Origin: CADCTB01 sp036269435
GTDB taxonomy: Bacteria > Actinomycetota > Acidimicrobiia > Acidimicrobiales > AC-14
Length of the DNA: 7,498 nucleotides
NCBI GenBank assembly: GCA_036269435.1
Contig: DATASA010000031.1
Coordinates: 1 to 7,498 of the forward strand
Reading direction: 5' to 3'
The translations under genes were made by a program, and so were the position numbers. The notes under the pieces were generated by a model. It did no database searches. It saw only the letters and a program-made list of their open reading frames with translations, and was not told the DNA's origin. The stretch's first letter is position 1; each line of letters opens with the position of its first letter. Below are positions 1-5,923 of this stretch, piece after piece.

Positions 1-227
1 CGGCCGGGCATCTCGTCGGGGCGGCCTTCGCGGTGACGCCGGGCCTCTCCACCGACGACGCCATCACCGCCGTCTGTCACACGGTCGGCCAGCTCCTCGG
101 CCTCCGCGCTTCGAGTGACCCGACCTCGTGCATGTCGACCACGTTCAGCTCGGGCCCGGCCAAGTGGTATTCGCAGGCCGACGCCACCGCCATCCTCGCC
201 CTCTACGCGCACTCCGACCAGGCCTGA
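1..227 (+). CDS. C-terminal fragment of a matrixin-like protein with a degenerate zinc motif
   Basis: The reading frame is open from the left edge (first full codon at 3) to TGA at 225-227, giving 74 visible residues; the start lies outside the window. The segment CHTVGQLLGL...SSDPTSCM, followed about 18 residues later by a SQADATAILALY helix, has the layout of the end of matrixin-type zinc metalloproteases of actinobacteria, where CHExGHxLGLxH is followed by S-C-M and a final D-x-x-x-I-x-x-x-Y helix. The three zinc histidines and the catalytic Glu should fall at H(78-80), E, H and H. Here only the first His is kept, with Thr, Gln and Ala at the other places. The match to the fold is inferred from this pattern alone. 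If it is right, the product is probably not an active protease and may serve as a binding or structural domain. The part upstream of the window would decide whether a signal peptide or other domains are present. Confidence 0.6.
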   Translation, partial: AGHLVGAAFAVTPGLSTDDAITAVCHTVGQLLGLRASSDPTSCMSTTFSSGPAKWYSQADATAILALYAHSDQA

Positions 228-404
228 CCAGCGTCGCCGCACGGTCCGGAGGTTCACGGGCACTCGGGCCCTGAGCGCGAGGTCGTAGGAGCGCACGCCC
301 CTCAAGCTCCATGGGCCCGGCGCCGATACAGGCCAGGTGAGATGCACGGCGGCCGTAGTCGCGCCTGGGTGGCGCTCGACGCCGTCCCGACGACAGGAGC
401 TGCG
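228..404. other. Intergenic stretch before the RDD gene
   Basis: This 177-base gap separates the matrixin-like gene from the RDD gene. I see no RNA gene, convincing hairpin terminator or clear promoter in it. An in-frame ATG at 342 could extend the RDD protein by 21 residues, but the purine-rich AGGTGAG before it touches the ATG and leaves almost no spacer. Confidence 0.4.
395..399 (+). promoter_or_regulatory. Shine-Dalgarno AGGAG that fixes the RDD gene start
   Basis: AGGAG lies five bases before ATG at 405. This is much better spaced than anything before the in-frame ATG at 342, so 405 is taken as the start. Confidence 0.7.
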
Positions 405-1292
405 ATGACCGAGGACACCCACGACCCGTCGCGCCGCAAGCGTCCGGACGGGCAGCAAGGCGGGCCGGAAGCGAAGGCGAGAGTGCCGAGGACACGCCCC
501 GCGGCGACGCCGGCGGAGCCGTCACGGCCGGAACCGCCTCTCGCCGCTGCCGCCCGGCGCTTGGCCGCCACCAGGGCTGCCGGCGCCGAGACGACCGCCA
601 CGTCGGCGGCAGCATCGACCCCCCCGACCACATCCGACCCAATCAGGGACGGGTTCTCGGGCCCCACCAGTAGACCGACCTCGCCCTCCGCAGCCCATGC
701 CGAGCCGGCTGCCCGCCCGGCATCGTCCTCGCCCGTCGCGCGGCCGGCGCCGACACCGCCTCCGGCCCCGCCCTCTGCCCAGTACCCGCCGCCAGCATGG
801 CCGGCTGCAGCGGTTCCGGCTCACCAGGGCCTGACCGACCCGGCCTACAGCGCATGGTGGAAGCGCGTCTGCGCCGCTCTCATCGACACGGTCGTCGTCG
901 GCATCCCCGGCGGCATCATCTTCGCCGTTCTGGGCGGCAGTCTCGTCCGGACGGACCCCAACACCGGTCTGGCGACGTTTCACCTCACGGGCACCTATGC
1001 GCTGGCCTGCCTCCTCAGCCTGGTCTTGTCACTCGCCTACTACGTGCTGCTCGAGGGCGGCCCTGCGGCGGCGACGGTCGGCAAGATGGCGATGAACATC
1101 ACCCTGCGCGACGAATCGACCTTGACGGCGATCGGCTATGGGCGAGCGCTGGGTCGCCGCCTGCTCGCGGCTGTTTTGTGGTGGCTCTTCTTCATTCCTG
1201 GGCTCCTCGACGTGCTGTGGCCGCTCTGGGACGACCGGCACCAGACCCTGCACGACAAGGCCACGAACAGTGTCGTGGTCGACAAGGCCTAG
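405..1292 (+). CDS. RDD-family membrane protein with long disordered N-terminus
   Basis: This encodes 295 residues from ATG 405 (AGGAG five bases upstream) to TAG. Residues about 1-145 are low complexity, rich in Pro, Ala, Ser, Thr and Arg, with no predicted fold, and must lie in the cytoplasm or form a flexible tether. Residues about 148-295 form an RDD domain: R154 and D161 flank the start of helix 1 (about 156-180), helix 2 is about 198-216, a G-K motif sits at 226-227 where the family has G-x-T-x-G-K, and helix 3 is about 253-275. It closes with the family's D-R-x-x-T-L-H-D-K sequence (277-285) and a short valine strand. RDD proteins are small three-helix membrane proteins of mostly unknown function; some members have been linked to ion or solute transport. 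The next gene is another membrane protein on the same strand 23 bases on, so the two may be co-transcribed. I am sure of the domain and not of a function. Confidence 0.85.
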   Translation: MTEDTHDPSRRKRPDGQQGGPEAKARVPRTRPAATPAEPSRPEPPLAAAARRLAATRAAGAETTATSAAASTPPTTSDPIRDGFSGPTSRPTSPSAAHAEPAARPASSSPVARPAPTPPPAPPSAQYPPPAWPAAAVPAHQGLTDPAYSAWWKRVCAALIDTVVVGIPGGIIFAVLGGSLVRTDPNTGLATFHLTGTYALACLLSLVLSLAYYVLLEGGPAAATVGKMAMNITLRDESTLTAIGYGRALGRRLLAAVLWWLFFIPGLLDVLWPLWDDRHQTLHDKATNSVVVDKA

Positions 1293-1315
1293 GCGCGCGG
1301 CTCCCGTCCTCTCTC

Positions 1316-2035
1316 ATGGCCACTGACATCCCGGCCGGGTGGTATCCGGACCCGGCCGGGACGTCCGGCCTGCGCTGGTGGGACGGTGGCGGGTGGACCG
1401 AGCGCATCTCGCCGGCAGCGCAGGTCATCGCGCCCCCCGACATCGCCGACGAGGCGCGGCGGGCGAGTCGTGCTCGGGTGGCCCTGCTGGTGGCGGTGCC
1501 GGCTCAGCTGGGCGGCTTGGCCATCTTTCGGCTCCGCCTGCGCCACTTCTTCGACCAGATCAACCTCGACGTTCGAGCCGGTAGCCCGACGCCGCGCCTG
1601 TCGGCCGGCGGATGGGCGATCTCGAGCCAGCTGTCGGCCGCGGTCGGCGTGCTCGCGGGGGTGCTGTTCCTGCTCTGGTTCGCCCGTTCGGCCGCCAACG
1701 CCGAGTCGCTCGGCTTGCCGGCACGGCGCGAGCCGGCCGCAGGGGTCGCCGGCTTTGTCATCCCCATCATCAACCTGTGGTGGCCGTACCAGTCGACCAG
1801 CGACCTGTTCCCTCCGGGCGACGGCCATCAGCCCGTGGTCCTGCGCTGGTTCCTGCTGTGGATGGTCGGCGGGCTCGCCGGCGGCGCGCTCTGCCTGATC
1901 TCGAGCTTCATCGACGGCTGGGCGGGATGGCTGCTGCTCTCGGCGCCGGCGGTTCTCACCACGCTGGCCGCGATGGCGGCGCGCCAAGTGGTCGCCGAGG
2001 CGGTGGCGGTGCACACGGCGCTCGCTCGTCGCTGA
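1316..2035 (+). CDS. DUF2510-DUF4328 membrane protein
   Basis: This encodes 239 residues from ATG 1316 to TGA. Residues 7-30 are a DUF2510 motif (GWYPDP at 8-13, then RWWDG and WT at 20-28), a short Trp-rich module found at the N-terminus of many actinobacterial membrane proteins. The rest matches DUF4328: helix 1 about 53-71, helix 2 about 102-122 running into the conserved W-x-x-R-x-x-x-N (121-128), helix 3 containing G-F-x-I-P-x-x-N-L-W-x-P-Y (146-158), and helices 4 and 5 about 176-197 and 203-222. No clear Shine-Dalgarno precedes the ATG; the start is chosen because it places DUF2510 directly at the N-terminus. An upstream extension in the same frame would run through the RDD gene and is not believable. 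It follows the RDD gene by 23 bases and probably shares its transcript. The molecular function of DUF4328 is not known to me. Confidence 0.85.
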   Translation: MATDIPAGWYPDPAGTSGLRWWDGGGWTERISPAAQVIAPPDIADEARRASRARVALLVAVPAQLGGLAIFRLRLRHFFDQINLDVRAGSPTPRLSAGGWAISSQLSAAVGVLAGVLFLLWFARSAANAESLGLPARREPAAGVAGFVIPIINLWWPYQSTSDLFPPGDGHQPVVLRWFLLWMVGGLAGGALCLISSFIDGWAGWLLLSAPAVLTTLAAMAARQVVAEAVAVHTALARR

Positions 2036-2066
2036 CGCAGGGAACCCTCGGCGACCGGCGGGCGAC

Positions 2067-2906
2067 CTACCGCAGGGACGTGGGGGCGAACATGGTGCCC
2101 ACCGTGCCCGGCCCGGTGTGGGCCCCCACGCTCGGCCCGATCCGGTAGCGCACCAGTTCCCGGACCTCGGCGGCGTCCCGCAACCTGTCCTCCAAGGCGA
2201 CCACCAAGGCGAGCGTCGTCGCATCGGACAGGCCGACACCCACCCGCAGCGAGGTCCCGCCGGCCCGGACGACCCCCGCCATGACGTCGGCCGCGTGGTC
2301 GAGGTCAACCGTGCGCTGGACGACCCGCATGGTGCCCCCCACCATGATCAGGACCGGGATGGCCCCCGGCCCGGCGGGTTCCGACGACGAGCCGAGGCGG
2401 CCGCCGGAGCGGGCCAGATCCAGGGCACCCACCACGAAGACGTTGCCGACGGTTGCGCCCACGCGCTCGGCCGCGGCGGCCGCCTCCTCTGCGCCGGCAC
2501 CGGCGGCGACCGCCTCGGCCGCCTCCCACAGGCACAGGGAGATGGCGAACGACGCCGTCCCCGAGTCGACGATGCGTACCGGTACGGGCGACACCTGCGA
2601 GGCCAGCCGGGCCGAGTTGATGGTGCCCGAGACCGACGAGCCGATGTGGACGGACAGGATCTCGGTCGCCCCCCGCTCGGCGACGGCCTCGTAGGCGGCG
2701 GCGAAGCGCCCCGGGCTGGGCTGGGCGGTCGAGACCACCGGACGGCCGGACTGGAACCGGCCGTAGAAGGCGTCCGCGTCGAGGTCCACGCCTTCCTGGT
2801 AGTCGACCCCGTCGACCGTGACGGTGAGCGGTACGACCTCGACGTCGTAGCGCGCCGCCAGGTCCGGCGGGAGCATGGCGTTCGAGTCGGTGACCAGGCC
2901 GATCAC
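2067..2906 (-). CDS. DegV-family fatty-acid-binding protein (FakB-like)
   Basis: This encodes 279 residues from GTG (2906-2904) to TAG (2069-2067). DegV/FakB proteins hold a fatty acid in a buried tunnel and present its carboxylate to the kinase FakA. Family signatures in order: V-T-D-S-N (5-9); STAQPS at 59-64, where most members have T-S-Q-P-S, so the usual second Ser is Ala61 here; SVSGTINSA at 91-99 with the ligand-contact Ser93; V-D-S before residue 130; RSGGR at 166-170; and a closing HTGPGTVG at 263-270. The length is normal for the family (about 280). The GTG overlaps the plsY stop in GTGA (2903-2906), so translation is probably coupled to plsY. It could be a FakB delivering acyl groups to the PlsY pathway; no fakA is visible here. 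The gene ends 31 bases from the convergent DUF4328 gene, and I see no strong terminator between them. Confidence 0.9.
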   Translation of the reverse strand: MIGLVTDSNAMLPPDLAARYDVEVVPLTVTVDGVDYQEGVDLDADAFYGRFQSGRPVVSTAQPSPGRFAAAYEAVAERGATEILSVHIGSSVSGTINSARLASQVSPVPVRIVDSGTASFAISLCLWEAAEAVAAGAGAEEAAAAAERVGATVGNVFVVGALDLARSGGRLGSSSEPAGPGAIPVLIMVGGTMRVVQRTVDLDHAADVMAGVVRAGGTSLRVGVGLSDATTLALVVALEDRLRDAAEVRELVRYRIGPSVGAHTGPGTVGTMFAPTSLR

Positions 2907-3508
2907 GTCTCCGGGCCCCCCGGCGGCTTGGCGGTGAGGAACTTGTACAGGATCACCGTGCTGCTCACCGCCGCGCTGACCGGCAGAGCCGCCGATGGCG
3001 GCGGCCCCCAGCCGTTGGGCCAGCCCTTCCGCCACCAGAGCACGCCGAACGTCACCCACGTCGTGCAGCCCGCGGCCGTCCCGGGCAGGGCCCGGCCCCG
3101 CCACTTGCCCACCGCCCAGGCCACGCCGAGGTCGATGGGGAGGTAGGCCGGGAACGTCGTGGCGCACTGGCCCAGGCTCACGGCCACGCCCTTGCCCCCG
3201 CGAAAGCCGTTCCAGACCGGGAAGCAGTGGCCGACCACCGCCGCGGTGCCGGCCACGTGGGCTCCCAGCGATCCCCCGAGCCGCCGCCCGGCACCGCACG
3301 CGAGCGCCCCCTTGGTGGCGTCGGCGACCAGAATGGACCAGCCCCACGCCGGGCCGAGCACGGCCATGGCGTTGACCGCGCCGGGATTGCCGGTGCCCTC
3401 CCTGCGCAGGTCGGTGTCGCCGTCGGTGGCCAGGCGCGCCGCGGTGTCGGCGCAGGGCACGGTGCCGATGAGGTAGCCCGCGGCCGCCGATGCGAGGATC
3501 CCGAGCAC
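2903..3508 (-). CDS. plsY: Acyl-phosphate:glycerol-3-phosphate acyltransferase PlsY
   Basis: This encodes 201 residues from GTG (3508-3506) to TGA (2905-2903). PlsY is a multi-pass membrane enzyme that transfers an acyl group from acyl-phosphate to the sn-1 position of glycerol-3-phosphate, making lysophosphatidic acid, the first step of phospholipid synthesis. Visible family motifs: N-terminal helix with GYLIGTVP (11-18); motif 1 EGTGNPGAVN (37-46), equivalent to the usual G-S-G-N-x-G-A-T-N; D-A-T-K-G (63-67); and the phosphate-binding motif VVGHCFPVWNGFRGGKG (91-107). The length is usual. The GTG is the first start codon in an open frame, and a TANNNT box six bases upstream suggests a leaderless message. 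Motif 1 carries Thr39 and Val45 where Ser and Thr are common, so sequence divergence is moderate. It overlaps degV by four bases as the promoter-proximal gene of a two-gene operon. It is divergent from the DUF1905 gene, with 86 bases between the two starts. Confidence 0.9.
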   Translation of the reverse strand: MLGILASAAAGYLIGTVPCADTAARLATDGDTDLRREGTGNPGAVNAMAVLGPAWGWSILVADATKGALACGAGRRLGGSLGAHVAGTAAVVGHCFPVWNGFRGGKGVAVSLGQCATTFPAYLPIDLGVAWAVGKWRGRALPGTAAGCTTWVTFGVLWWRKGWPNGWGPPPSAALPVSAAVSSTVILYKFLTAKPPGGPET

Positions 3509-3514
3509 CGGGGA

Positions 3515-3520
3515 AGCGTA
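3515..3520 (-). promoter_or_regulatory. Probable -10 box of a leaderless plsY-degV transcript
   Basis: On the minus strand TACGCT (TANNNT) is followed by exactly six bases and then the plsY GTG. That spacing puts the transcription start on or beside the first base of the start codon. There is no Shine-Dalgarno sequence before this GTG. I do not see a good -35 element. Confidence 0.45.
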
Positions 3521-3584
3521 ATTGGCGACCGGCTCGGCGATGATTCCGCCGACGATCCGCCGTCCTACCGACGCGACGACGGAG

Positions 3585-3589
3585 AGGAG
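3585..3589 (+). promoter_or_regulatory. Shine-Dalgarno AGGAG of the DUF1905 gene
   Basis: AGGAG, within a longer GGAGAGGAG run, is five bases upstream of ATG 3595. It is one of only two strong ribosome-binding sites in the window and firmly sets the DUF1905 start. Confidence 0.75.
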
Positions 3590-3594
3590 CCCCG

Positions 3595-3873
3595 ATGTCC
3601 GTGCTGCCCACAGAGTTCACCGCCACCTTGGAGAAGAGCTCGACCAAGGGCGGGTGGACCTACGTGGTCATGCCCGGTTCCGCCGAGTTCTTCGGCACAC
3701 GCGGGCTGGTGAAGATCACGGGCACCGTCGACGGCCACCCCTTCCGCAGCTCGTTCATGGCCCTGGGTGACGGAACGCACAAGTTGCCCGTCAATGCCGA
3801 CCTGCGCAAGGCCATCGCCAAGGAGGCGGGCGACACGGTGACCGTCCGCGTGGAGGAGCGGCTCGGCGGTTGA
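3595..3873 (+). CDS. Small DUF1905 domain protein
   Basis: This encodes 92 residues from ATG 3595 to TGA. The whole protein is one DUF1905 domain: an F-x-A-x-L-E strand near residues 8-13, W-T-Y-V-V-M-P (21-27), a G-x-V-x-I-x-G-T-V-D-G-x-P-F-R-S-S-F core (about 37-54), G-D-G-T-H-K-L-P-V-N (58-67), then R-K-A-I with a G-D-T-V-T-V-R-V-E end. DUF1905 is a small beta-barrel-like domain, often found alone or fused to a YdeI/OmdA-type domain; that second domain is absent here. No enzymatic function is established that I can name. It is divergent from plsY and lies 53 bases before the lipoprotein gene, which appears to have its own promoter. The gene call is very secure; the role is unknown. Confidence 0.88.
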   Translation: MSVLPTEFTATLEKSSTKGGWTYVVMPGSAEFFGTRGLVKITGTVDGHPFRSSFMALGDGTHKLPVNADLRKAIAKEAGDTVTVRVEERLGG

Positions 3874-3913
3874 CCTGCGGGCCTGCCGCGGTCGATCGGC
3901 GGGGGCGACCGTC

Positions 3914-3919
3914 TAGCGT
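3914..3919 (+). promoter_or_regulatory. Probable -10 box of a leaderless lipoprotein gene
   Basis: TAGCGT (TANNNT) is followed by seven bases and ATG 3927. There is no Shine-Dalgarno in those seven bases, so transcription probably begins at the start codon. The best -35 position (GTCGAT, 3891-3896, 17-base spacer) matches consensus poorly. Confidence 0.5.
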
Positions 3920-3926
3920 TCGGACC

Positions 3927-4946
3927 ATGCGTGCGCGGGGGCTCAGCGCCCTGGGCCTGGCCGCGGCGATGACGCTTGCCGCCTGTTCGAGCGGCGGCAC
4001 CAAGGACAGCGGCTCCCCGGCGAGCACCACGGCCCCGGCCTCGGCCAAGGCCGCCGGTGCTGGCGGGGCGGCCGGCGGTTCGTTCTCGTTCGGCGTGATC
4101 GGCGACTATCCGTACACAGCCGACCAGGTGCCCCAGTTCGACCGGCTCGTCGACGCCATCAATGTCGAGGCACCCTCGTTCGTCCTGCACGTGGGCGACG
4201 TCGGCGCCCAGCCGTGCACCGACGCAGCGCTGGCCACGAGCCTCGCCGCCATCAACCGCCTGAACATGCCCGTGATCTACACGCCGGGCGACAACGAGTG
4301 GACCGACTGCCACCAAAGCGGCAACGACCCCATCCAACGGCTGGCTCGCGTGCGCCAGATGTTCTTTCCCACGGATCAGTCGCTCGGCAAGAAGACGTTG
4401 ACCGTCACCCGCCAGAGCGCCGACTATCCGGAGAACTCCCGGTTCGACTTCGGGGGGCTGACGTTCGTCGCCCTGCACGAGGTCGGGAGCAACAACGGGA
4501 CCGGCCGGACACCGGAGGCGGACGCCGAAGCCGCGGCCCGCCAGACGGCAGTCATCGCCTGGATCAAGGCCGGCTTCGCGGCGGCGACGTCGGCCGGCAG
4601 CAAGGGGATCGTGCTGTTCTTCCAGGCCGACCCCAACTTCGACCTCTACCGCCTCGGCGTCCACAACGCCCACACCGAGTTCCTGCGTGCGCTCGAACGG
4701 GAGTCGATCGCGTTCAAGGGACCGGTGCTCCTCGTGCACGGCGACACCCACGTCTTCCACGTCGACAAGGCGCTGGTCAGCTCGACCGACCACGGCGTCA
4801 TCGAGAACGTCACCCGCTTGGAGAACTTCGGAAGCCCCGACGTCGAGTGGACACACGTGAGCGTCAACCCTTCCGCGCCCGAGCTGTTCAGCTTCAGCCC
4901 GGCGATCGTCGCCGGGAACGCTCCCGCCCACGCCCCGCCGCCGTAG
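3927..4946 (+). CDS. Lipoprotein with calcineurin-like phosphoesterase domain, altered metal motifs
   Basis: This encodes 339 residues from ATG 3927 to TAG. This start gives a complete lipoprotein signal: R2/R4, a hydrophobic run to residue 19 and the lipobox LAAC with Cys20 as the lipidated residue, so the protein should be anchored on the outer face of the membrane. A Ser/Thr/Ala/Gly-rich linker (21-51) leads to a phosphoesterase-like fold. Expected motifs, and what is here: D-x-H is D60-Y-P62; G-D is G90-D91; G-N-H-E is G121-D122-N123-E124; the motif IV His is replaced near F232-Q233; and G-H-x-H is G272-D-T-H275, followed by VFHVDK. Several metal ligands are therefore substituted in a coordinated way. 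The sequence could be a subfamily with a different metal centre or a non-catalytic binder. Cys97 and Cys128 could form a disulfide outside the cell. The C-terminus ends in a short Pro/Ala tail. An in-frame start at 3870 would bury the signal peptide and is rejected. Confidence 0.82.
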   Translation: MRARGLSALGLAAAMTLAACSSGGTKDSGSPASTTAPASAKAAGAGGAAGGSFSFGVIGDYPYTADQVPQFDRLVDAINVEAPSFVLHVGDVGAQPCTDAALATSLAAINRLNMPVIYTPGDNEWTDCHQSGNDPIQRLARVRQMFFPTDQSLGKKTLTVTRQSADYPENSRFDFGGLTFVALHEVGSNNGTGRTPEADAEAAARQTAVIAWIKAGFAAATSAGSKGIVLFFQADPNFDLYRLGVHNAHTEFLRALERESIAFKGPVLLVHGDTHVFHVDKALVSSTDHGVIENVTRLENFGSPDVEWTHVSVNPSAPELFSFSPAIVAGNAPAHAPPP

Positions 4947-4963
4947 GGCTCTGCACGTACGTC

Positions 4964-4969
4964 TACGCT
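4964..4969 (+). promoter_or_regulatory. Probable promoter -10 box upstream of the alpha/beta hydrolase
   Basis: TACGCT is followed by seven bases and an ATG at 4977, the same geometry as at the lipoprotein and S51-like genes. The predicted transcript would begin at about 4977, 88 bases before the hydrolase GTG. No convincing -35 element is visible. Confidence 0.45.
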
Positions 4970-4976
4970 CCGGGCG

Positions 4977-5036
4977 ATGACGGTCCCGGTCGTGTCGCCA
5001 GTCGGGGAGGCGGCATCTTGTTGGAGGCGCACGTAA
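4977..5036 (+). CDS. Possible 19-codon leaderless upstream ORF
   Basis: ATG 4977 opens a 19-residue frame (MTVPVVSPVGEAASCWRRT) ending in TAA at 5034-5036, 28 bases before the hydrolase GTG. Its only support is the TANNNT box seven bases upstream; there is no Shine-Dalgarno. It ends with C-W-R-R-T, which could allow ribosome stalling to influence downstream expression, but no clear attenuator stem is visible. It may be a chance ORF inside an 88-base leader. Confidence 0.25.
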   Translation: MTVPVVSPVGEAASCWRRT

Positions 5037-5064
5037 CCCCGTTCCCCCGTCGGGCGGAAACTGC

Positions 5065-5913
5065 GTGAGGGTCTCCGTCGAAGACGGTGTCGCGCTGCAC
5101 GTCCCGACCTGGGACGCCGGCGGCGACGGGGTGCCCTTCCTGCTCGTCCACGGCTTGGCGTCGAACTGCCGGACGTGGGACGGGGTGGCGGCCCGGCTGC
5201 AGGCGCTGGGCCATCCCGTCGCCGCCGTCGACCTGCGCGGCCACGGCCTGAGCGACAAGCCCGACGACGGCTACGACTTCGCCACGATGTGCGCCGACCT
5301 GGTCGACGTGCTCGACGCGGTCGGTTTCGAGCGGGCGGTGGTCGCGGGGCAGTCGACCGGCGGCAACATCGCGGTGGAGCTGGCGGCTCGCCGTGGCGAC
5401 CGGGTGGCCGCCGCAGTCGGCGTCGACGGGGGATCGATCGAGCTGTCCCGGCAGTGGCCGGAGTGGGACGACTGCCGCGCCGCGCTGGCGCCGCCGCGAC
5501 TGTCCGGGTCGTCGGCCGTCACCGTGGAGGCGTGGGTCCGCAGCGCCCACCCCGACTGGGCCGACTGGGCGATCGAGGCGACGATGGCCAACTTCGAACG
5601 CCTCCCCGACGGCACCATCCGGCCGTGGCTGACCTTCGACCGCCACATCCGCATCCTGCGCGCTCTCTGGGAGCACCGGCCGTCGGCCGTCATCCCGACG
5701 CTGCAGCCCCCGCTGCTGCTGGCCCTGGCCGACTCGGGCGACTCCTGGTCGGGCGACAAGCGGTCGCTCGCGGCCGAGCTCGTCGCCCGGTCGCCGCGGG
5801 TACGGGTGGAGTGGTTCTCGCCGGGCGACCACGACTTGCACCTGCAGTTCCCGGTGGAGCTCGCCGACCTGTTCCATCGCGCCTTGTCCGAGGGGACGCC
5901 GGGCGGCTCCTAA
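5065..5913 (+). CDS. Alpha/beta-hydrolase fold enzyme
   Basis: This encodes 282 residues from GTG 5065 to TAA 5911-5913. GTG 5065 is the first start codon after an in-frame TGA at 4978; a weak GGCGGAA lies before it. Landmarks: the H29-G30-L oxyanion loop (LLVHGLASN, 26-34), D-L-R-G-H-G-L-S-D (56-64), the nucleophile elbow GQSTGG with Ser97 (95-100), a lid region about 120-200, a probable acid at Asp223 or Asp226, and G-D-H-D-L-H (254-259) with His256 the likely catalytic base. The Ser nucleophile rules out Asp-type epoxide hydrolases and dehalogenases, so an esterase, lipase, peptidase-like or C-C hydrolase activity is more likely; the substrate cannot be read from sequence. There is no signal peptide, so it should be cytoplasmic. 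Its stop codon forms part of the putative -10 box of the next gene. Confidence 0.88.
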   Translation: MRVSVEDGVALHVPTWDAGGDGVPFLLVHGLASNCRTWDGVAARLQALGHPVAAVDLRGHGLSDKPDDGYDFATMCADLVDVLDAVGFERAVVAGQSTGGNIAVELAARRGDRVAAAVGVDGGSIELSRQWPEWDDCRAALAPPRLSGSSAVTVEAWVRSAHPDWADWAIEATMANFERLPDGTIRPWLTFDRHIRILRALWEHRPSAVIPTLQPPLLLALADSGDSWSGDKRSLAAELVARSPRVRVEWFSPGDHDLHLQFPVELADLFHRALSEGTPGGS

Positions 5914-5916
5914 CCT
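5911..5916 (+). promoter_or_regulatory. Probable -10 box of the S51-like gene, overlapping the hydrolase stop
   Basis: TAACCT begins with the TAA stop of the hydrolase gene and is followed by seven bases and GTG 5924. No Shine-Dalgarno precedes the GTG, so a leaderless transcript is likely. A TTGTCC at 5884-5889 resembles a -35, but its 21-base spacer is too long to be convincing. Read-through from the hydrolase gene, only 10 bases upstream, is also possible. Confidence 0.45.
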
Positions 5917-5923
5917 GCACGGC

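Noticed and set aside
342..404. Alternative ATG at 342 for the RDD gene
   Set aside because: The 21 extra residues have no conserved features and the purine run abuts the ATG, whereas ATG 405 has AGGAG at a good distance.
797..1315. Upstream extension of the DUF2510-DUF4328 gene
   Set aside because: It overlaps the RDD gene in another frame and encodes Arg-rich sequence without a fold. ATG 1316 puts DUF2510 at the N-terminus.
2036..2066. Bidirectional terminator between the convergent DUF4328 and degV genes
   Set aside because: Only a four-base-pair AGGG/CCCT stem is present and there is no T-run, too weak to call.
2907..3647. Extension of degV to a 526-residue protein starting at 3647
   Set aside because: The extra part reads plsY in the wrong frame and gives low-complexity sequence. 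The GTG at 2906 gives a normal-length DegV.
3660..5258. Long minus-strand ORF (532 codons) opposite the lipoprotein and hydrolase genes
   Set aside because: It is antisense to two genes with clear motifs. Long open antisense frames are expected at this GC content, and the product is Arg/Gly-rich with no fold signature.
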